A stretch of DNA of 64,000 bases from Bacillota bacterium (lineage in GTDB: Bacteria > Bacillota > Clostridia > Christensenellales > Aristaeellaceae). Positions 42,884-52,006 of this stretch are shown in pieces; position 1 is the stretch's first letter; each line of letters begins with the position of its first letter. Both the position numbers and the translations under genes were made by a program. The stretch is taken from assembly GCA_023459275.1 (NCBI GenBank), contig JAEWVC010000056.1:1-64000 (forward strand), in the 5' to 3' direction. Below the pieces are notes generated by a model that searched no databases, was not told where the DNA came from, and saw only the letters and a program-made list of their open reading frames with translations.

Positions 42884-44605
42884 ATGAAGAAGCTTGTAAG
42901 CATGTTGCTGGCGCTGTGCATGGTAATGACCGCACCCATGGCGCTGGCCGCCTACAACGACCACACCGACTATTCCCAGTTTCCCCTCATCAAGGAAGGG
43001 GAAAGCGTGGCCATCAGCGTGGCCACCAAGCGCAGCGAAAAGTACGGCAACGATCCGGACAAGACCTGGTTCTGGATCTGGAGCGAAAAGGTGACCGGCA
43101 TCGACTTTGACGTGGAGCAGATCCTGGCCACGGCCATGGGCGAGCGCAAAAGCCTGATGTTTGCCTCCGGGGACCTGCCGGACCTGCTCTTCGGCATCAA
43201 CCTGAACACCAGCGAACTGGTCCGTTATGGCATGACCGAAGGATTGCTTCTGGACCTGACGCCCTATATCACCAAAGACATTATGCCCAACCTGTGCGCG
43301 TGGATCGAAGCCTATCCGGAATCCATCGCCTATTGCACGACGCCGGACGGGAAAATCTACACATTGCCCGGGTATTCCGACTTCTACATCCAGGGGGACG
43401 GCCCCAACACCATGCAGATCAACACCGACTGGCTTGCCCAAGCCGGGCTTGAACTGCCCAAAACACTGGACGAATTCACGGCGATGCTGTATAAATTTAA
43501 GGAAATGTATCCTGACGCCATCCCGCTTGGCAGCGGCGCGAAGAACGGGGAAAAGACCGCGTACCGCGATCCCCGCAACTACCTGCTCAATGCCTTTGGC
43601 TATCTGTGGCCGGATACCTACATCAATCCTATCGGCGCGCAGCCTGCCATCCGCAACGGGGAAGCGGTGATCCCGGCGTATGATCCCAATTTTGTGGAGT
43701 TCCTGAAGCTGATGAACGAATACTACACCAACGGCCTGATGGCGGCGGATTTCTTCACCATCGACCAGACCACGGCTTTTGCCCAGCTGGCGGAAGACAA
43801 GGTGGGCGCGTATGCCGGCCTGGCCTACCTGGCGCTGCCGGAGCGTGAGGATTTTACCAAGTGGGTCGATACCGTTCCCCTGACAAGCGCTTATAATGAA
43901 AGCACCCAGTGGGGCACCCTGAACAAATTCCGTTACGGCTATGTCTCCCTGAGCGCCAAGGTCGATCCTGCCAAGATCGAAACCATCCTGCGCTACCTGG
44001 ATTATTTCTACAGTGATCTTGGCGGCATGTACCTGTGGTGCGGCCCCTCCAACACCAGCGCGGATACGCTGGGCATCATCGGCGGCTACAAGGTGACGGA
44101 AGATAACAGCTACATCTGGGTGGATACCCAGGGCAACAAGATCGACAGCCAGGCCTTTATGGAAGGCCAGGCAGGCAATATGTCGCATGGCTTTGGCAAC
44201 CGCTCGCACCCCTTGCAGAACAAGGCGGCGTTTGAAGCGGGCGTGACGAACCGCCCGGAGATGCGCAGCTATTACTACGATGCCAACAATATCCTGCCCT
44301 ACAGCTATGATCCCAATTTCGGCAGCGGCGCGCATCTTTTGAACATCCATCAGAATGTGGAGCCTTACCGGGCATCCTCCTTCCCCATGATCGTCTACTA
44401 TGACGAGGAGACCACCCTGGAGATTGACGACCTGCATACCGTGCTGGACCCCTACATTGAGTCCGAGGTCGCCAAATTCATCACCGGGGTCCGGGACCTG
44501 AGTGAATTCGAACAGTTCCGCAAGGAACTGGAAGGCCTGGGCGTTCAGGACCTGCTTGATGATTACAAGGAGGCGTATGATACATACGTAAGCCTGAACC
44601 AATAG
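42884..44605 (+). CDS. Extracellular sugar-binding protein, LplA-like, locus 2
   Basis: 573 residues with a signal peptide (MKKLVSMLLALCMVMTAPMALAA; cleavage near 22). The mature protein has the type 1 binding-protein layout, with LPDLLFGINLN near 98, YTLPGYSDFYIQGDG near 155, and ALEGLGVQDLL-type C-terminus common to LplA-like proteins. The ATG at 42884 follows AAAGGAGG by about seven bases. It delivers oligosaccharides to the two permeases before it. It is diverged from the locus 1 binding protein, so the two importers may prefer different ligands. Confidence 0.88.
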   Translation: MKKLVSMLLALCMVMTAPMALAAYNDHTDYSQFPLIKEGESVAISVATKRSEKYGNDPDKTWFWIWSEKVTGIDFDVEQILATAMGERKSLMFASGDLPDLLFGINLNTSELVRYGMTEGLLLDLTPYITKDIMPNLCAWIEAYPESIAYCTTPDGKIYTLPGYSDFYIQGDGPNTMQINTDWLAQAGLELPKTLDEFTAMLYKFKEMYPDAIPLGSGAKNGEKTAYRDPRNYLLNAFGYLWPDTYINPIGAQPAIRNGEAVIPAYDPNFVEFLKLMNEYYTNGLMAADFFTIDQTTAFAQLAEDKVGAYAGLAYLALPEREDFTKWVDTVPLTSAYNESTQWGTLNKFRYGYVSLSAKVDPAKIETILRYLDYFYSDLGGMYLWCGPSNTSADTLGIIGGYKVTEDNSYIWVDTQGNKIDSQAFMEGQAGNMSHGFGNRSHPLQNKAAFEAGVTNRPEMRSYYYDANNILPYSYDPNFGSGAHLLNIHQNVEPYRASSFPMIVYYDEETTLEIDDLHTVLDPYIESEVAKFITGVRDLSEFEQFRKELEGLGVQDLLDDYKEAYDTYVSLNQ

Positions 44606-44624
44606 CCCAAACGGTGTTCATGCC

Positions 44625-44658
44625 CCTTCAAGCTGCCCTTTTCGGGGCAGCTTGAAGG
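44625..44658 (+). terminator. Terminator-like hairpin after the locus 2 binding-protein gene
   Basis: CCTTCAAGCTGCCC pairs with GGGGCAGCTTGAAGG (44625-44638 with 44644-44658), followed by a weak T-rich stretch (CGTTTCTTCC). It probably reduces read-through from the abundant binding-protein message into the AraC-type gene. Confidence 0.65.
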
Positions 44659-44695
44659 CGTTTCTTCCTAAGGATACGGGAAAGGGGAAATGCGT

Positions 44696-46789
44696 GTGAA
44701 GCGGCTGCGCAAAAGCATTCTTATGCGGTATCTGGCCTCCTATACGAGCGTTGTGCTGCTGGTATGCTTTAGCTTGGGCATGCTGCTTTTGATTTTTTCC
44801 ACAAACCAAATGCTCTCCGCGGAACTGGATATCTACCGCGGCCGTCTTACGGCCGCGGCCAACGATCTGGAACAGCAATTCAAGGCCATGGAAGACATTT
44901 TGGTGGACATGAAGACGAAAGTCGTCTACCAGCCCTTTTATCTGATGCGCAACGCCGTGTATGATCTGGAGCTCATCGATGCTTTTTCCCGTTACACAAG
45001 CTACACGCCGCTGGCGGAAGAGTACTATTTGTGGTACCGGGAAACGGATGCGGTCTACGGCAGGAGCTCAAGATATTCCTTTGATGTTTTTTCAAAATAT
45101 GTGATGAAGGGGGCGCCGGAGGAAAGCCTCAGGGGGCTGCTTACGGCCGATATCCCCGTATCCTTTGCCAAAATGCCCGAAAGGCAGGACGCGCTGCTTA
45201 TTGCCATGCCGCTGCATATCGGCTCCAGGAACGATCCCCAGGGGGCTTGCACCATGCTGTTTTCCGTGCACCTGGACACGCTGTGGCAGCGGATCAAAAA
45301 CATGGCGGATGTAACGCCCGAAACGGGCATTGCCGTTGCCTATAGGGGGCAGGAAATCGCGGGCGGGCTTGACGGCGGCGCGGAAACGCTCATCGGCATT
45401 TCCCAGGAAGGGATGATCTCCCTGGCCATCCCCCGGCCCAGCACGGAGATGTTCAAGCGGCTTAGCTCTTTCCGCAGCTATGCGATCCTGTGCATTGCGG
45501 TCATGGCCGTTCTCTTTACGGTGGTGGCCTCCTTTGCGGCATACCGGAACTATATACCCATCAAGCGGCTGCATCAAAAGTTCGGCGAGCCGGGCGGGAA
45601 GCAAACCGCCAACGAAATACAGCAGATAGAGGAAACATTAAGCAGGACATTGGAACTGAATAAGCTGTCCCGGCAGCAGATAGACCGGCAGGTGGTGGAA
45701 TACAACCGCTACCGCGGATGGCTGAAGCAGCAGTTTATGATGATGCTCCTGGCGGGAGAGTATAACGAAGAGTTTGACAGGCGGATGCTGGAAATGGGCT
45801 TTGAGATGCCCCATCCGCTGTTTGCTGTTTTGTTTGTCCATATTACGGGGGGCGAGGTCCCGGAGCGCCTGATGGAGCTGATGGAAAGCTTCAGCGATGA
45901 GGATATGGTGTTGTACGCGGCGGAGCTGAAGGAAAAGGAGAAGTATGCCGTTCTGGCCAACTTCATGGACAGGGGCGCGCTGCCCGATATTGTGGAGCTT
46001 TTGAAGGACGGCTTCCTTGCCAAGGAGCTTGCTGTTTCCATCTATGCAGGCGAAACATGCCAGGGGCTTTCCTCCATTGCCATGGCTGCCTTGAATGCTC
46101 TGCGCCTTCAGCCTGTTTATGCCTCCGCCCAAAAGCCGGAAGCGGCAGGCCGGCGGGAGGACAAGGGCGATACCCTTCGGCTGATCACGGCCATTGAAAC
46201 GGCGGATGAGGAGCGGGCCCTCGACCTGCTCCAGCGGGTCGTCAAGAGCATTGAGACGGAATATCCTTCACATTTGATGCGAGCCTATATGCTCAGCAGC
46301 CTGTTCATGCGGATCAACAGCCTGGCCCACCGCAGCGGCATGCCCACCATGGACGGCGAAGGGGACAATGCCTATATGCTTAATGACGCGCAAGCGCTCA
46401 AGGGCGAAATCGTGAAGCGGGTGACGGCCATTTGCCGTTTCCTGCGCTTGGAGCAGGCCGACCAGGATCCTTCAGCCAGTGAAAAGATACAGGAATATAT
46501 CCGTTCCCACGCGCTGGACAGCTCCATCAGCCTTTCCGATGTGGCCGGAGCATTCAATATTTCCACCAAACAGGTGACCCGCATCCTGAAATCCTCCATA
46601 GGCATCACCTTCAAGGCCTATCTGATACAGCTGCGCATGGAGGCGGCAAAGCAGCTGCTTGGCAAGCGGGACGCTTCCATCGCGGCCACGGCGGAACGCG
46701 TTGGGTATTACAATATATCCCATTTTATCCGAAGCTTCAGGGAATACACGGGGATCACGCCGGGGGAATACAAAAAGTATTTTGAATGA
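44696..46789 (+). CDS. Membrane-bound AraC-type sensor-regulator
   Basis: 697 residues. A membrane helix (about 13-35) and a second (about 260-282) enclose an extracytoplasmic sensor domain of about 220 residues. A cytoplasmic linker with a probable coiled coil (about 310-350) leads to an AraC helix-turn-helix pair in the last 110 residues, ending SHFIRSFREYTGITPGEYKKYF. Such YtdP/YesN-like regulators usually control a neighbouring LplABC importer after sensing an outside ligand. The GTG at 44696 is eight bases after AAAGGGG; the ATG at 44690 is nearly on top of that site but cannot be excluded. It is directly downstream of the locus 2 importer. Confidence 0.87.
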   Translation: MKRLRKSILMRYLASYTSVVLLVCFSLGMLLLIFSTNQMLSAELDIYRGRLTAAANDLEQQFKAMEDILVDMKTKVVYQPFYLMRNAVYDLELIDAFSRYTSYTPLAEEYYLWYRETDAVYGRSSRYSFDVFSKYVMKGAPEESLRGLLTADIPVSFAKMPERQDALLIAMPLHIGSRNDPQGACTMLFSVHLDTLWQRIKNMADVTPETGIAVAYRGQEIAGGLDGGAETLIGISQEGMISLAIPRPSTEMFKRLSSFRSYAILCIAVMAVLFTVVASFAAYRNYIPIKRLHQKFGEPGGKQTANEIQQIEETLSRTLELNKLSRQQIDRQVVEYNRYRGWLKQQFMMMLLAGEYNEEFDRRMLEMGFEMPHPLFAVLFVHITGGEVPERLMELMESFSDEDMVLYAAELKEKEKYAVLANFMDRGALPDIVELLKDGFLAKELAVSIYAGETCQGLSSIAMAALNALRLQPVYASAQKPEAAGRREDKGDTLRLITAIETADEERALDLLQRVVKSIETEYPSHLMRAYMLSSLFMRINSLAHRSGMPTMDGEGDNAYMLNDAQALKGEIVKRVTAICRFLRLEQADQDPSASEKIQEYIRSHALDSSISLSDVAGAFNISTKQVTRILKSSIGITFKAYLIQLRMEAAKQLLGKRDASIAATAERVGYYNISHFIRSFREYTGITPGEYKKYFE

Positions 46790-46811
46790 TCCTCAAACGG
46801 CTCTGATTTTG

Positions 46812-46836
46812 CCCCCCGCTCAGGGGGGATTCTTTT
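46812..46836 (+). terminator. Intrinsic terminator after the AraC-type gene
   Basis: Stem CCCCCC/GGGGGG with a five-base loop (46812-46828) followed by ATTCTTTTTT. It lies 20 bp after the stop codon at 46789. Confidence 0.85.
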
Positions 46837-46872
46837 TTGCTTTGGTCCTGGCCGGGCGGCGGGCATGTACAG

Positions 46873-46901
46873 TAGACTGGCGCGGTATTATCTGATAAAA
46901 T
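46873..46901 (+). promoter_or_regulatory. Probable promoter of the 694-residue protein gene
   Basis: TAGACT (46873-46878), 17 bp, TAAAAT (46896-46901), 40 bp before the start at 46941. With the terminator just upstream, this suggests that the next gene is its own transcription unit. Confidence 0.5.
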
Positions 46902-46940
46902 AGCCAATATACATCAAGACAAACGAAAAGGGACGGAAAT

Positions 46941-49025
46941 ATGAGGAAGAAAAAAATCATCAGGGCCATCCTATTCTTGCTCGTTGCCGCAGTCCTATTT
47001 ACAGGCGCCGAATTTGCGGTCAACATGCAGATCAAGCCGGTTCCCGATCTGCCGGAGGAATCCTTGAGCACCAGCGGGCTGGATGAACTGGTGTATGCCC
47101 TTACGCAGGGGAATGATTCCGGCCTTTTGGAAGAAGCTTTGGTGAATGAGGCCCTGGCTCCGGTGCTTCAATATATCAACGCGAGGTACGACTGTTCCGA
47201 TTTTCGCGTCAGCGCGCTGATCCGCATGTACCTTTCTTATGAAAACCTGCTGCCGGACAGCACAAAAAAGAATATTGAAGATACTTTGCTGGGTTTTAAA
47301 TACTGGATGGATCAAACCGGGGACGGCCGGAACGACAGCATGTGCTTCTGGTCGGAAAACCATCAAATCCTTTTTGCCGTCAGCGAGTATCTGGCGGGCA
47401 CAAAATGGCCGGACAGGGTATTCGCGGCGGATGGGAAAACAGGAAGCCAGCACGCCGACATGGCGAAAAGCAGGATTGAGAGCTGGATGGAACAGCGGTT
47501 TTCCTATGGCTTTACGGAATTCTATTCCAACAATTATTATCCGGAAGACATCGCCGCCATGAGCAACCTGTTGCAGTTTTCCAAGGACGGCGCCTTGGTG
47601 AACCGCATGAAAATGATCATGGATATTATCTGGTTCGACCTGGCCAGCCAAAGCCACAGGTACGTCGCTGCGGACGGGCGCGTCTATCATATTTTTCTCT
47701 CCGCCAGCGGGCGCATGTATGAGGATAACAAGGCAAGCGACGATCTGGGGAACCGGCTTCGCAAATACATTGACTTCATTGTCCAGCCGGACAGCACGGA
47801 CGATTGGCAGGATAGCAGGAACAGCTTTTTCAACAGCTTCCGCCTGACGGTGAACGCGGGGTACTATCAGGTGCCGGAGGTGATCAAAGCCATTTTTGAC
47901 GACGACGCGCCGCGCGTGATCAAATCCTCCCAGTCGCTTGATGTTTCGGAGCTGAAAAACGAAAACCTGCTGGGCCTTGACGACAATCAGATCATGATGC
48001 AGCTGAACATGGAGGCGTTCACCGACAGTGAGGTGATTGGCAATACATTGCGCTACATGACCAAAAACCATATGTTCCAGAACAGCTTCCTGAATGACTT
48101 CAAGATGGTCAACCTCAGTTTGCTGAAATGGACGGGCCTGATCGGCCCTGTCAGCAAGCTATTGAATCCGGCCACCAACGGCGTGGCGATCCAGCGGGCC
48201 AATGTATACACCTATAAAACCCGGGATTACGCCATGTCCACGGCGCAAAACTACCATCCCGGGGACTATGGCGATCAGCAGCATATTTTTACCGCCAATT
48301 TGTCCAACGACCTGTCGGTTTTCATCACACAGCCGGCCAGGGTGCCGGAAAGAGGGTCCACGCCGAATTACTGGGTGGGCAACGGCAGGAATCCCTATGC
48401 CATGCAGGAAAAAAACGTGAACATTTCCATCTTTGATGTGCCCCAGAGCCCGGGGCTCATGGAACCGCACGTTGTAAAATACACCCATGCCTATTTCCCG
48501 GTCCAATATTTTGACGAGACGGATGAAAGCAGGCTGGCGGACGGCTACATTTTCGGCAGGAAAGGGGATACCTATATCGCGCTGATCGGCAGCGGGCCGC
48601 TGCTTTTTGCGGACTTTGACCCGGGCGACGCCAAACAGGCGGCAAATGCCGCGAGGATCAATAAAAACCTTGTGCAGAGATATGACCTGACCTTGAAGGA
48701 AGGAAAGTATCAAAGCTGGATTACCGAAGTCTCCTGTGAAAGCGATGAGGGAAGTTTTGCGGCCTTCAAGCAGAGGATCCTGGGCAACCCGGTATCCTTC
48801 CTAGGCACAACGGTGGAGTACAAAACAAACGGCGCCGCGCTGCGCAGTGAATACAAGAAGCAGTTCACCGTTGATTCCGTGGCGGTTGCGGTGGACTATG
48901 GCCGGTACGAGAATGATTATATTCCGGGAGGCATCCTGCCCAGGAAGATTGAGGCCATTGAATACCGCTTCCGGGAGAGCGGCTTGCTGCTGAATTATTT
49001 TGAAAATATCAGGCGCGCCGAATAG
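46941..49025 (+). CDS. Membrane-anchored protein of unknown function, possible polysaccharide-active
   Basis: 694 residues. An N-terminal segment (about 7-25) after MRKKK is a signal anchor or uncleaved signal peptide, so the bulk lies outside the membrane. Residues about 40-370 are alpha-helical with aromatic-rich strings such as DSMCFWSENHQILFA near 132-146 and GFTEFYSNNYYPEDIAA near 190-206; residues about 400-690 look beta-rich. A helical toroid followed by a beta sandwich is the layout of heparinase-like and other polysaccharide lyases, and the Asn/His/Tyr-rich strings could be active-site parts. I do not recognise a named family. The ATG at 46941 has AAAAGGGA upstream. It follows the locus 2 importer and AraC-type gene. 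Confidence 0.65.
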   Translation: MRKKKIIRAILFLLVAAVLFTGAEFAVNMQIKPVPDLPEESLSTSGLDELVYALTQGNDSGLLEEALVNEALAPVLQYINARYDCSDFRVSALIRMYLSYENLLPDSTKKNIEDTLLGFKYWMDQTGDGRNDSMCFWSENHQILFAVSEYLAGTKWPDRVFAADGKTGSQHADMAKSRIESWMEQRFSYGFTEFYSNNYYPEDIAAMSNLLQFSKDGALVNRMKMIMDIIWFDLASQSHRYVAADGRVYHIFLSASGRMYEDNKASDDLGNRLRKYIDFIVQPDSTDDWQDSRNSFFNSFRLTVNAGYYQVPEVIKAIFDDDAPRVIKSSQSLDVSELKNENLLGLDDNQIMMQLNMEAFTDSEVIGNTLRYMTKNHMFQNSFLNDFKMVNLSLLKWTGLIGPVSKLLNPATNGVAIQRANVYTYKTRDYAMSTAQNYHPGDYGDQQHIFTANLSNDLSVFITQPARVPERGSTPNYWVGNGRNPYAMQEKNVNISIFDVPQSPGLMEPHVVKYTHAYFPVQYFDETDESRLADGYIFGRKGDTYIALIGSGPLLFADFDPGDAKQAANAARINKNLVQRYDLTLKEGKYQSWITEVSCESDEGSFAAFKQRILGNPVSFLGTTVEYKTNGAALRSEYKKQFTVDSVAVAVDYGRYENDYIPGGILPRKIEAIEYRFRESGLLLNYFENIRRAE

Positions 49026-49249
49026 GGCGGGCGCCGTTACCCAATGTTGCCGCGTATCGGCTGCGCCGCGTGCCGCCGCCGTTTACGCGGAGCATTTCAC
49101 AGAGGGTGTGGGAAAGCAGGATGATTCCGCCGTTCCGCGGAAGGGTATTTAAATAGTGCGCCGTTTATGCGGGAAGGGAAAGCTTTTGACCCGCATTTGT
49201 GGTATGATGGCGGCGGCAGCAAATTGCGGCTTGATAGGGAGGGAAAGAC

Positions 49250-49804
49250 ATGAAATGGCTTTTGCGGGAGGAAAGAAGCAGCATCCTCTATTCGGCTATC
49301 TTGATGATCCTGCTGGGAATCGTGTTAGCTATATTTCCCCAGATGACCATGCGGGTGATCGGATATATCCTGGGAGGCGTTCTTGTGTGCTTTGGCGTGG
49401 TTCAGACGGTGCGCTATTTTGCCAGTGCCCAGCAGCTTGACCTGTTCCGGCACACGCTTTTGTTGGGGCTGCTTTCACTGACCCTGGGGATTGTGGCGCT
49501 GGTTGGCCCGGAAGTGGTGCTGTCCGTCCTGCCCTTCCTTTTCGGCCTGGTGGTGCTGGTGGGCAGCTTTATGAAGGTGCAGTATGCCCTGAACCTGAAG
49601 CGGGCGGGATACGCGCGCTGGTGGGGGATCCTGGTCATGGCGCTGGCCGCCATGATCCTGGGCATTTTGATCCTTGCGGATCCTTTTGGCGCCATGGCCG
49701 TGACGGTCATGTTTATCGGGATCAGTTTGATCGCAGGCGGCGTGACCGACATCTGGACGTACACCAGGCTTGTCCGCCTGATGAAGCAGATACCTGGGAA
49801 ATAG
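49250..49804 (+). CDS. DUF308 (HdeD-like) membrane protein
   Basis: 184 residues arranged as six membrane helices in three pairs, each pair resembling the DUF308 repeat (ILYSAILMILLGIVLAIFP, LLLGLLSLTLGIVALVGP, ILVMALAAMILGILILADP). HdeD-type proteins are linked to acid stress in enteric bacteria; the role in Firmicutes is unknown. The ATG at 49250 follows AGGGAGGG. It stands alone. The preceding gap (49026-49249) shows no gene and only a GC-rich tract. Confidence 0.85.
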   Translation: MKWLLREERSSILYSAILMILLGIVLAIFPQMTMRVIGYILGGVLVCFGVVQTVRYFASAQQLDLFRHTLLLGLLSLTLGIVALVGPEVVLSVLPFLFGLVVLVGSFMKVQYALNLKRAGYARWWGILVMALAAMILGILILADPFGAMAVTVMFIGISLIAGGVTDIWTYTRLVRLMKQIPGK

Positions 49805-49883
49805 GAATGGGCGGTAGGTGCGCAGGAACTGCTCTTATGCTTTTTGCTGGAAAATCAGGTGCAATTTGTATGGAGAATGACGC

Positions 49884-49913
49884 TTGACAGGCTTCCTTGC
49901 GGATGCTTACAAT
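49884..49913 (+). promoter_or_regulatory. Promoter of the T-box-controlled cstA unit
   Basis: Consensus TTGACA (49884-49889), 18 bp, TACAAT (49908-49913), directly upstream of the T-box leader. Confidence 0.8.
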
Positions 49914-49921
49914 ATACCGGG

Positions 49922-50190
49922 ATTCATAAACAATATATAGGCATGGATTGAGACATGATCCCTTGATATACGCCGCAAAGAGAGCCGCCGGCAGGTGAAA
50001 GGCGGACGGGTATACCGCCGTGATTCTCCCTCATGAGCTGGCATCTAAACGCGTTTCTACGCAAGTAAGACTGCCCGGAAGGCCCCGTTATCAGGCCGTG
50101 CAGCGCAAGCTGCCGAAAGCGGCCCTTTGGGCAATCGGTGTGGTACCACGGAGCGAAATCTCCGCCTCTGAATTTCAGGGGCGGTTTTTT
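49922..50190 (+). promoter_or_regulatory. T-box leader upstream of cstA
   Basis: A long leader with the main T-box parts. A stem I region holds the AGAGAG bulge string (49979-49984) and an apical CCGCC/GGCGG stem (49985-49989 with 50001-50005). The T-box sequence GGTGTGGTACCACGG lies at about 50137-50151; its TGGT would pair with a tRNA end of discriminator base A. The terminator CCGCCTCTG/CAGGGGCGG with loop AATTT and six T is at 50162-50190. Uncharged tRNA should stabilise the antiterminator and switch on the gene. I could not place the specifier codon with confidence. Confidence 0.8.
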
Positions 50191-50220
50191 ATATAAGCAT
50201 TCATTGGGGAGGGTGGTATC

Positions 50221-51918
50221 ATGAACGGGATTCTTGTGATGGTGATCGCTATCGCCGTGCTGGGCGGAGCCTACCTGGTCTATGGCAGGTGGCTGGCGAA
50301 CAAGTGGGGGATCGATCCCAAGGCAAAAACGCCGGCCTATGAGATGGAGGACGGCGTGGACTATGTGCCCGCCAGCCCGGAGGTGGTATTTGGCCACCAG
50401 TTTGCCTCCATTGCAGGCGCGGGACCCATCAACGGCCCGATCCAGGCGGCTGTCTTCGGCTGGGTTCCGGTGCTGCTGTGGATACTGATCGGCGGTGTGT
50501 TTTTCGGGGCCGTGCAGGATTTTGCGGCCATGTACGCTTCTGTTAGGAACAAGGGGCGGACCATTGGGTATATCATTGAGCGGTATATCGGCAAAATGGG
50601 CAAGAAATTGTTTTTGCTGTTCTGCTGGCTGTTTTGCATTCTTGTGGTAGCGGCCTTTGGCGATGTGGTGGCCGGCACCTTCAACGGATTTTCCAAGGCG
50701 GCGGATGGGACGGCGGTAAAAATCATCGCCAACGGCTCTGTTGCCACCACCTCCATGATCTTCATTCTGGAGGCTGTGGGGCTGGGCATGCTTTTGCGCT
50801 ATGGCAAGCTGAACAAATGGGCCAACACGGCTATTGCGGTAGGGCTGCTGGTAGTGGCCGTCTTCATCGGCTTGAGCGCGCCGGTCTTTGTTCCCCAGGG
50901 CACGTGGCATATCATTGTGTTCCTGTATGTGCTGCTGGCATCGGTGATCCCCATCTGGGCGCTGCTTCAGCCCCGGGATTATCTGAACAGCTACCTCCTG
51001 GTGGCCATGATCGCCGCGGCGGTTGTGGGCGTTTTCTTTGCGAATCCCACCATCAACCTTCCCGCGTTTACCGCCTTTACCGTCAAGGGGCAGCCGCTTT
51101 TTCCCATGCTGTTCGTTACCATTGCCTGCGGCGCCGTTTCCGGTTTCCATTCCCTGGTGTCTTCCGGCACATCCTCCAAGCAGATCAAGAATGAAAGGCA
51201 TATGCTGCCCATTTCCTTTGGGGCGATGCTTATGGAGAGTTTGCTGGCCGTGATCGCGCTGATCGCCGTGGCTTCCTTTGCCACGGGCGCGGCCGCGCAG
51301 CAGGGATATGTCACCCCGCCGCAGGTCTTTGCCGGAGCGATCGCCAACTTCCTGACCACCTTGGGGCTTCCCAAGGATACCATTTTTACATTGATCAATC
51401 TGGCCGTATCCGCCTTCGCCCTTACCTCCCTGGATTCCGTGGCGCGCGTTGGCCGTCTGTCCTTTCAGGAGCTTTTCCAGGACGCGGATGCCGGGGAGAT
51501 GGGATCTGTGCGCAAGGTGCTGACAAACAAGTACTTTGCGACCGTCATCACCCTGGCGGTGGCTTATGTGCTGGCCAAGGCGGGCTATTCGGCGATATGG
51601 CCGCTTTTCGGTTCGGCCAATCAGCTGCTTTCCGTATTGTCCTTCATTGCCTGCGCGGTGTTCCTCAAGCGGACGAAGCGGGCAAGCGGCATGCTGTACG
51701 TTCCCATTGCCGTGATGATGGCCGTTACGTTCACAGCCCTGGTCATCAAGATCACCCAGCTGTGCGGCGGCCTGTTTGCAGGCACCAGCGCCAACGCTTT
51801 TGCGGACGGGCTCCAGTTGGTGTTTGCCGTTCTGGTGCTGGGGCTGGGCGTATGCGTTGCCCTGCAGGGGATCAAATCCCTGTTTGCCAAAAAGGCGGCG
51901 GAGCCCGCTGCGCTGTAG
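50221..51918 (+). CDS. cstA: CstA-family carbon starvation transporter
   Basis: 565 residues with about 15 membrane helices. The N-terminal region YGRWLANKWGID, GHQFASIAGAGPINGP near 58-73, and GAVQDFAAMYASVRNKGRTIG near 98 are strong CstA signatures; FHSLVSSGTSSKQI near 310 follows. CstA-family proteins import pyruvate or peptides. The ATG at 50221 has GGGGAGGG about eight bases upstream and lies 30 bp after the T-box terminator, so expression answers to an uncharged tRNA, which fits import of peptides or an amino acid precursor. Confidence 0.95.
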   Translation: MNGILVMVIAIAVLGGAYLVYGRWLANKWGIDPKAKTPAYEMEDGVDYVPASPEVVFGHQFASIAGAGPINGPIQAAVFGWVPVLLWILIGGVFFGAVQDFAAMYASVRNKGRTIGYIIERYIGKMGKKLFLLFCWLFCILVVAAFGDVVAGTFNGFSKAADGTAVKIIANGSVATTSMIFILEAVGLGMLLRYGKLNKWANTAIAVGLLVVAVFIGLSAPVFVPQGTWHIIVFLYVLLASVIPIWALLQPRDYLNSYLLVAMIAAAVVGVFFANPTINLPAFTAFTVKGQPLFPMLFVTIACGAVSGFHSLVSSGTSSKQIKNERHMLPISFGAMLMESLLAVIALIAVASFATGAAAQQGYVTPPQVFAGAIANFLTTLGLPKDTIFTLINLAVSAFALTSLDSVARVGRLSFQELFQDADAGEMGSVRKVLTNKYFATVITLAVAYVLAKAGYSAIWPLFGSANQLLSVLSFIACAVFLKRTKRASGMLYVPIAVMMAVTFTALVIKITQLCGGLFAGTSANAFADGLQLVFAVLVLGLGVCVALQGIKSLFAKKAAEPAAL

Positions 51919-51946
51919 CGCTGCGGGAGCACATACCGACAAACAA

Positions 51947-51979
51947 CGCCCCTTCCCCGGCCATGCCGGGGAAGGGGCG
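51947..51979. terminator. Bidirectional terminator between cstA and the osmolyte importer
   Basis: A perfect 14-bp stem CGCCCCTTCCCCGG/CCGGGGAAGGGGCG with a five-base loop lies between two convergent genes. Short T-tracts follow on each strand. Confidence 0.75.
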
Positions 51980-52006
51980 TTTGAACGAATCGGGGAGAAA
52001 GAACGG

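Noticed and set aside
42164..44602. 812-residue open frame on the minus strand
   Set aside because: Antisense to the locus 2 permease and binding-protein genes, whose families are clear.
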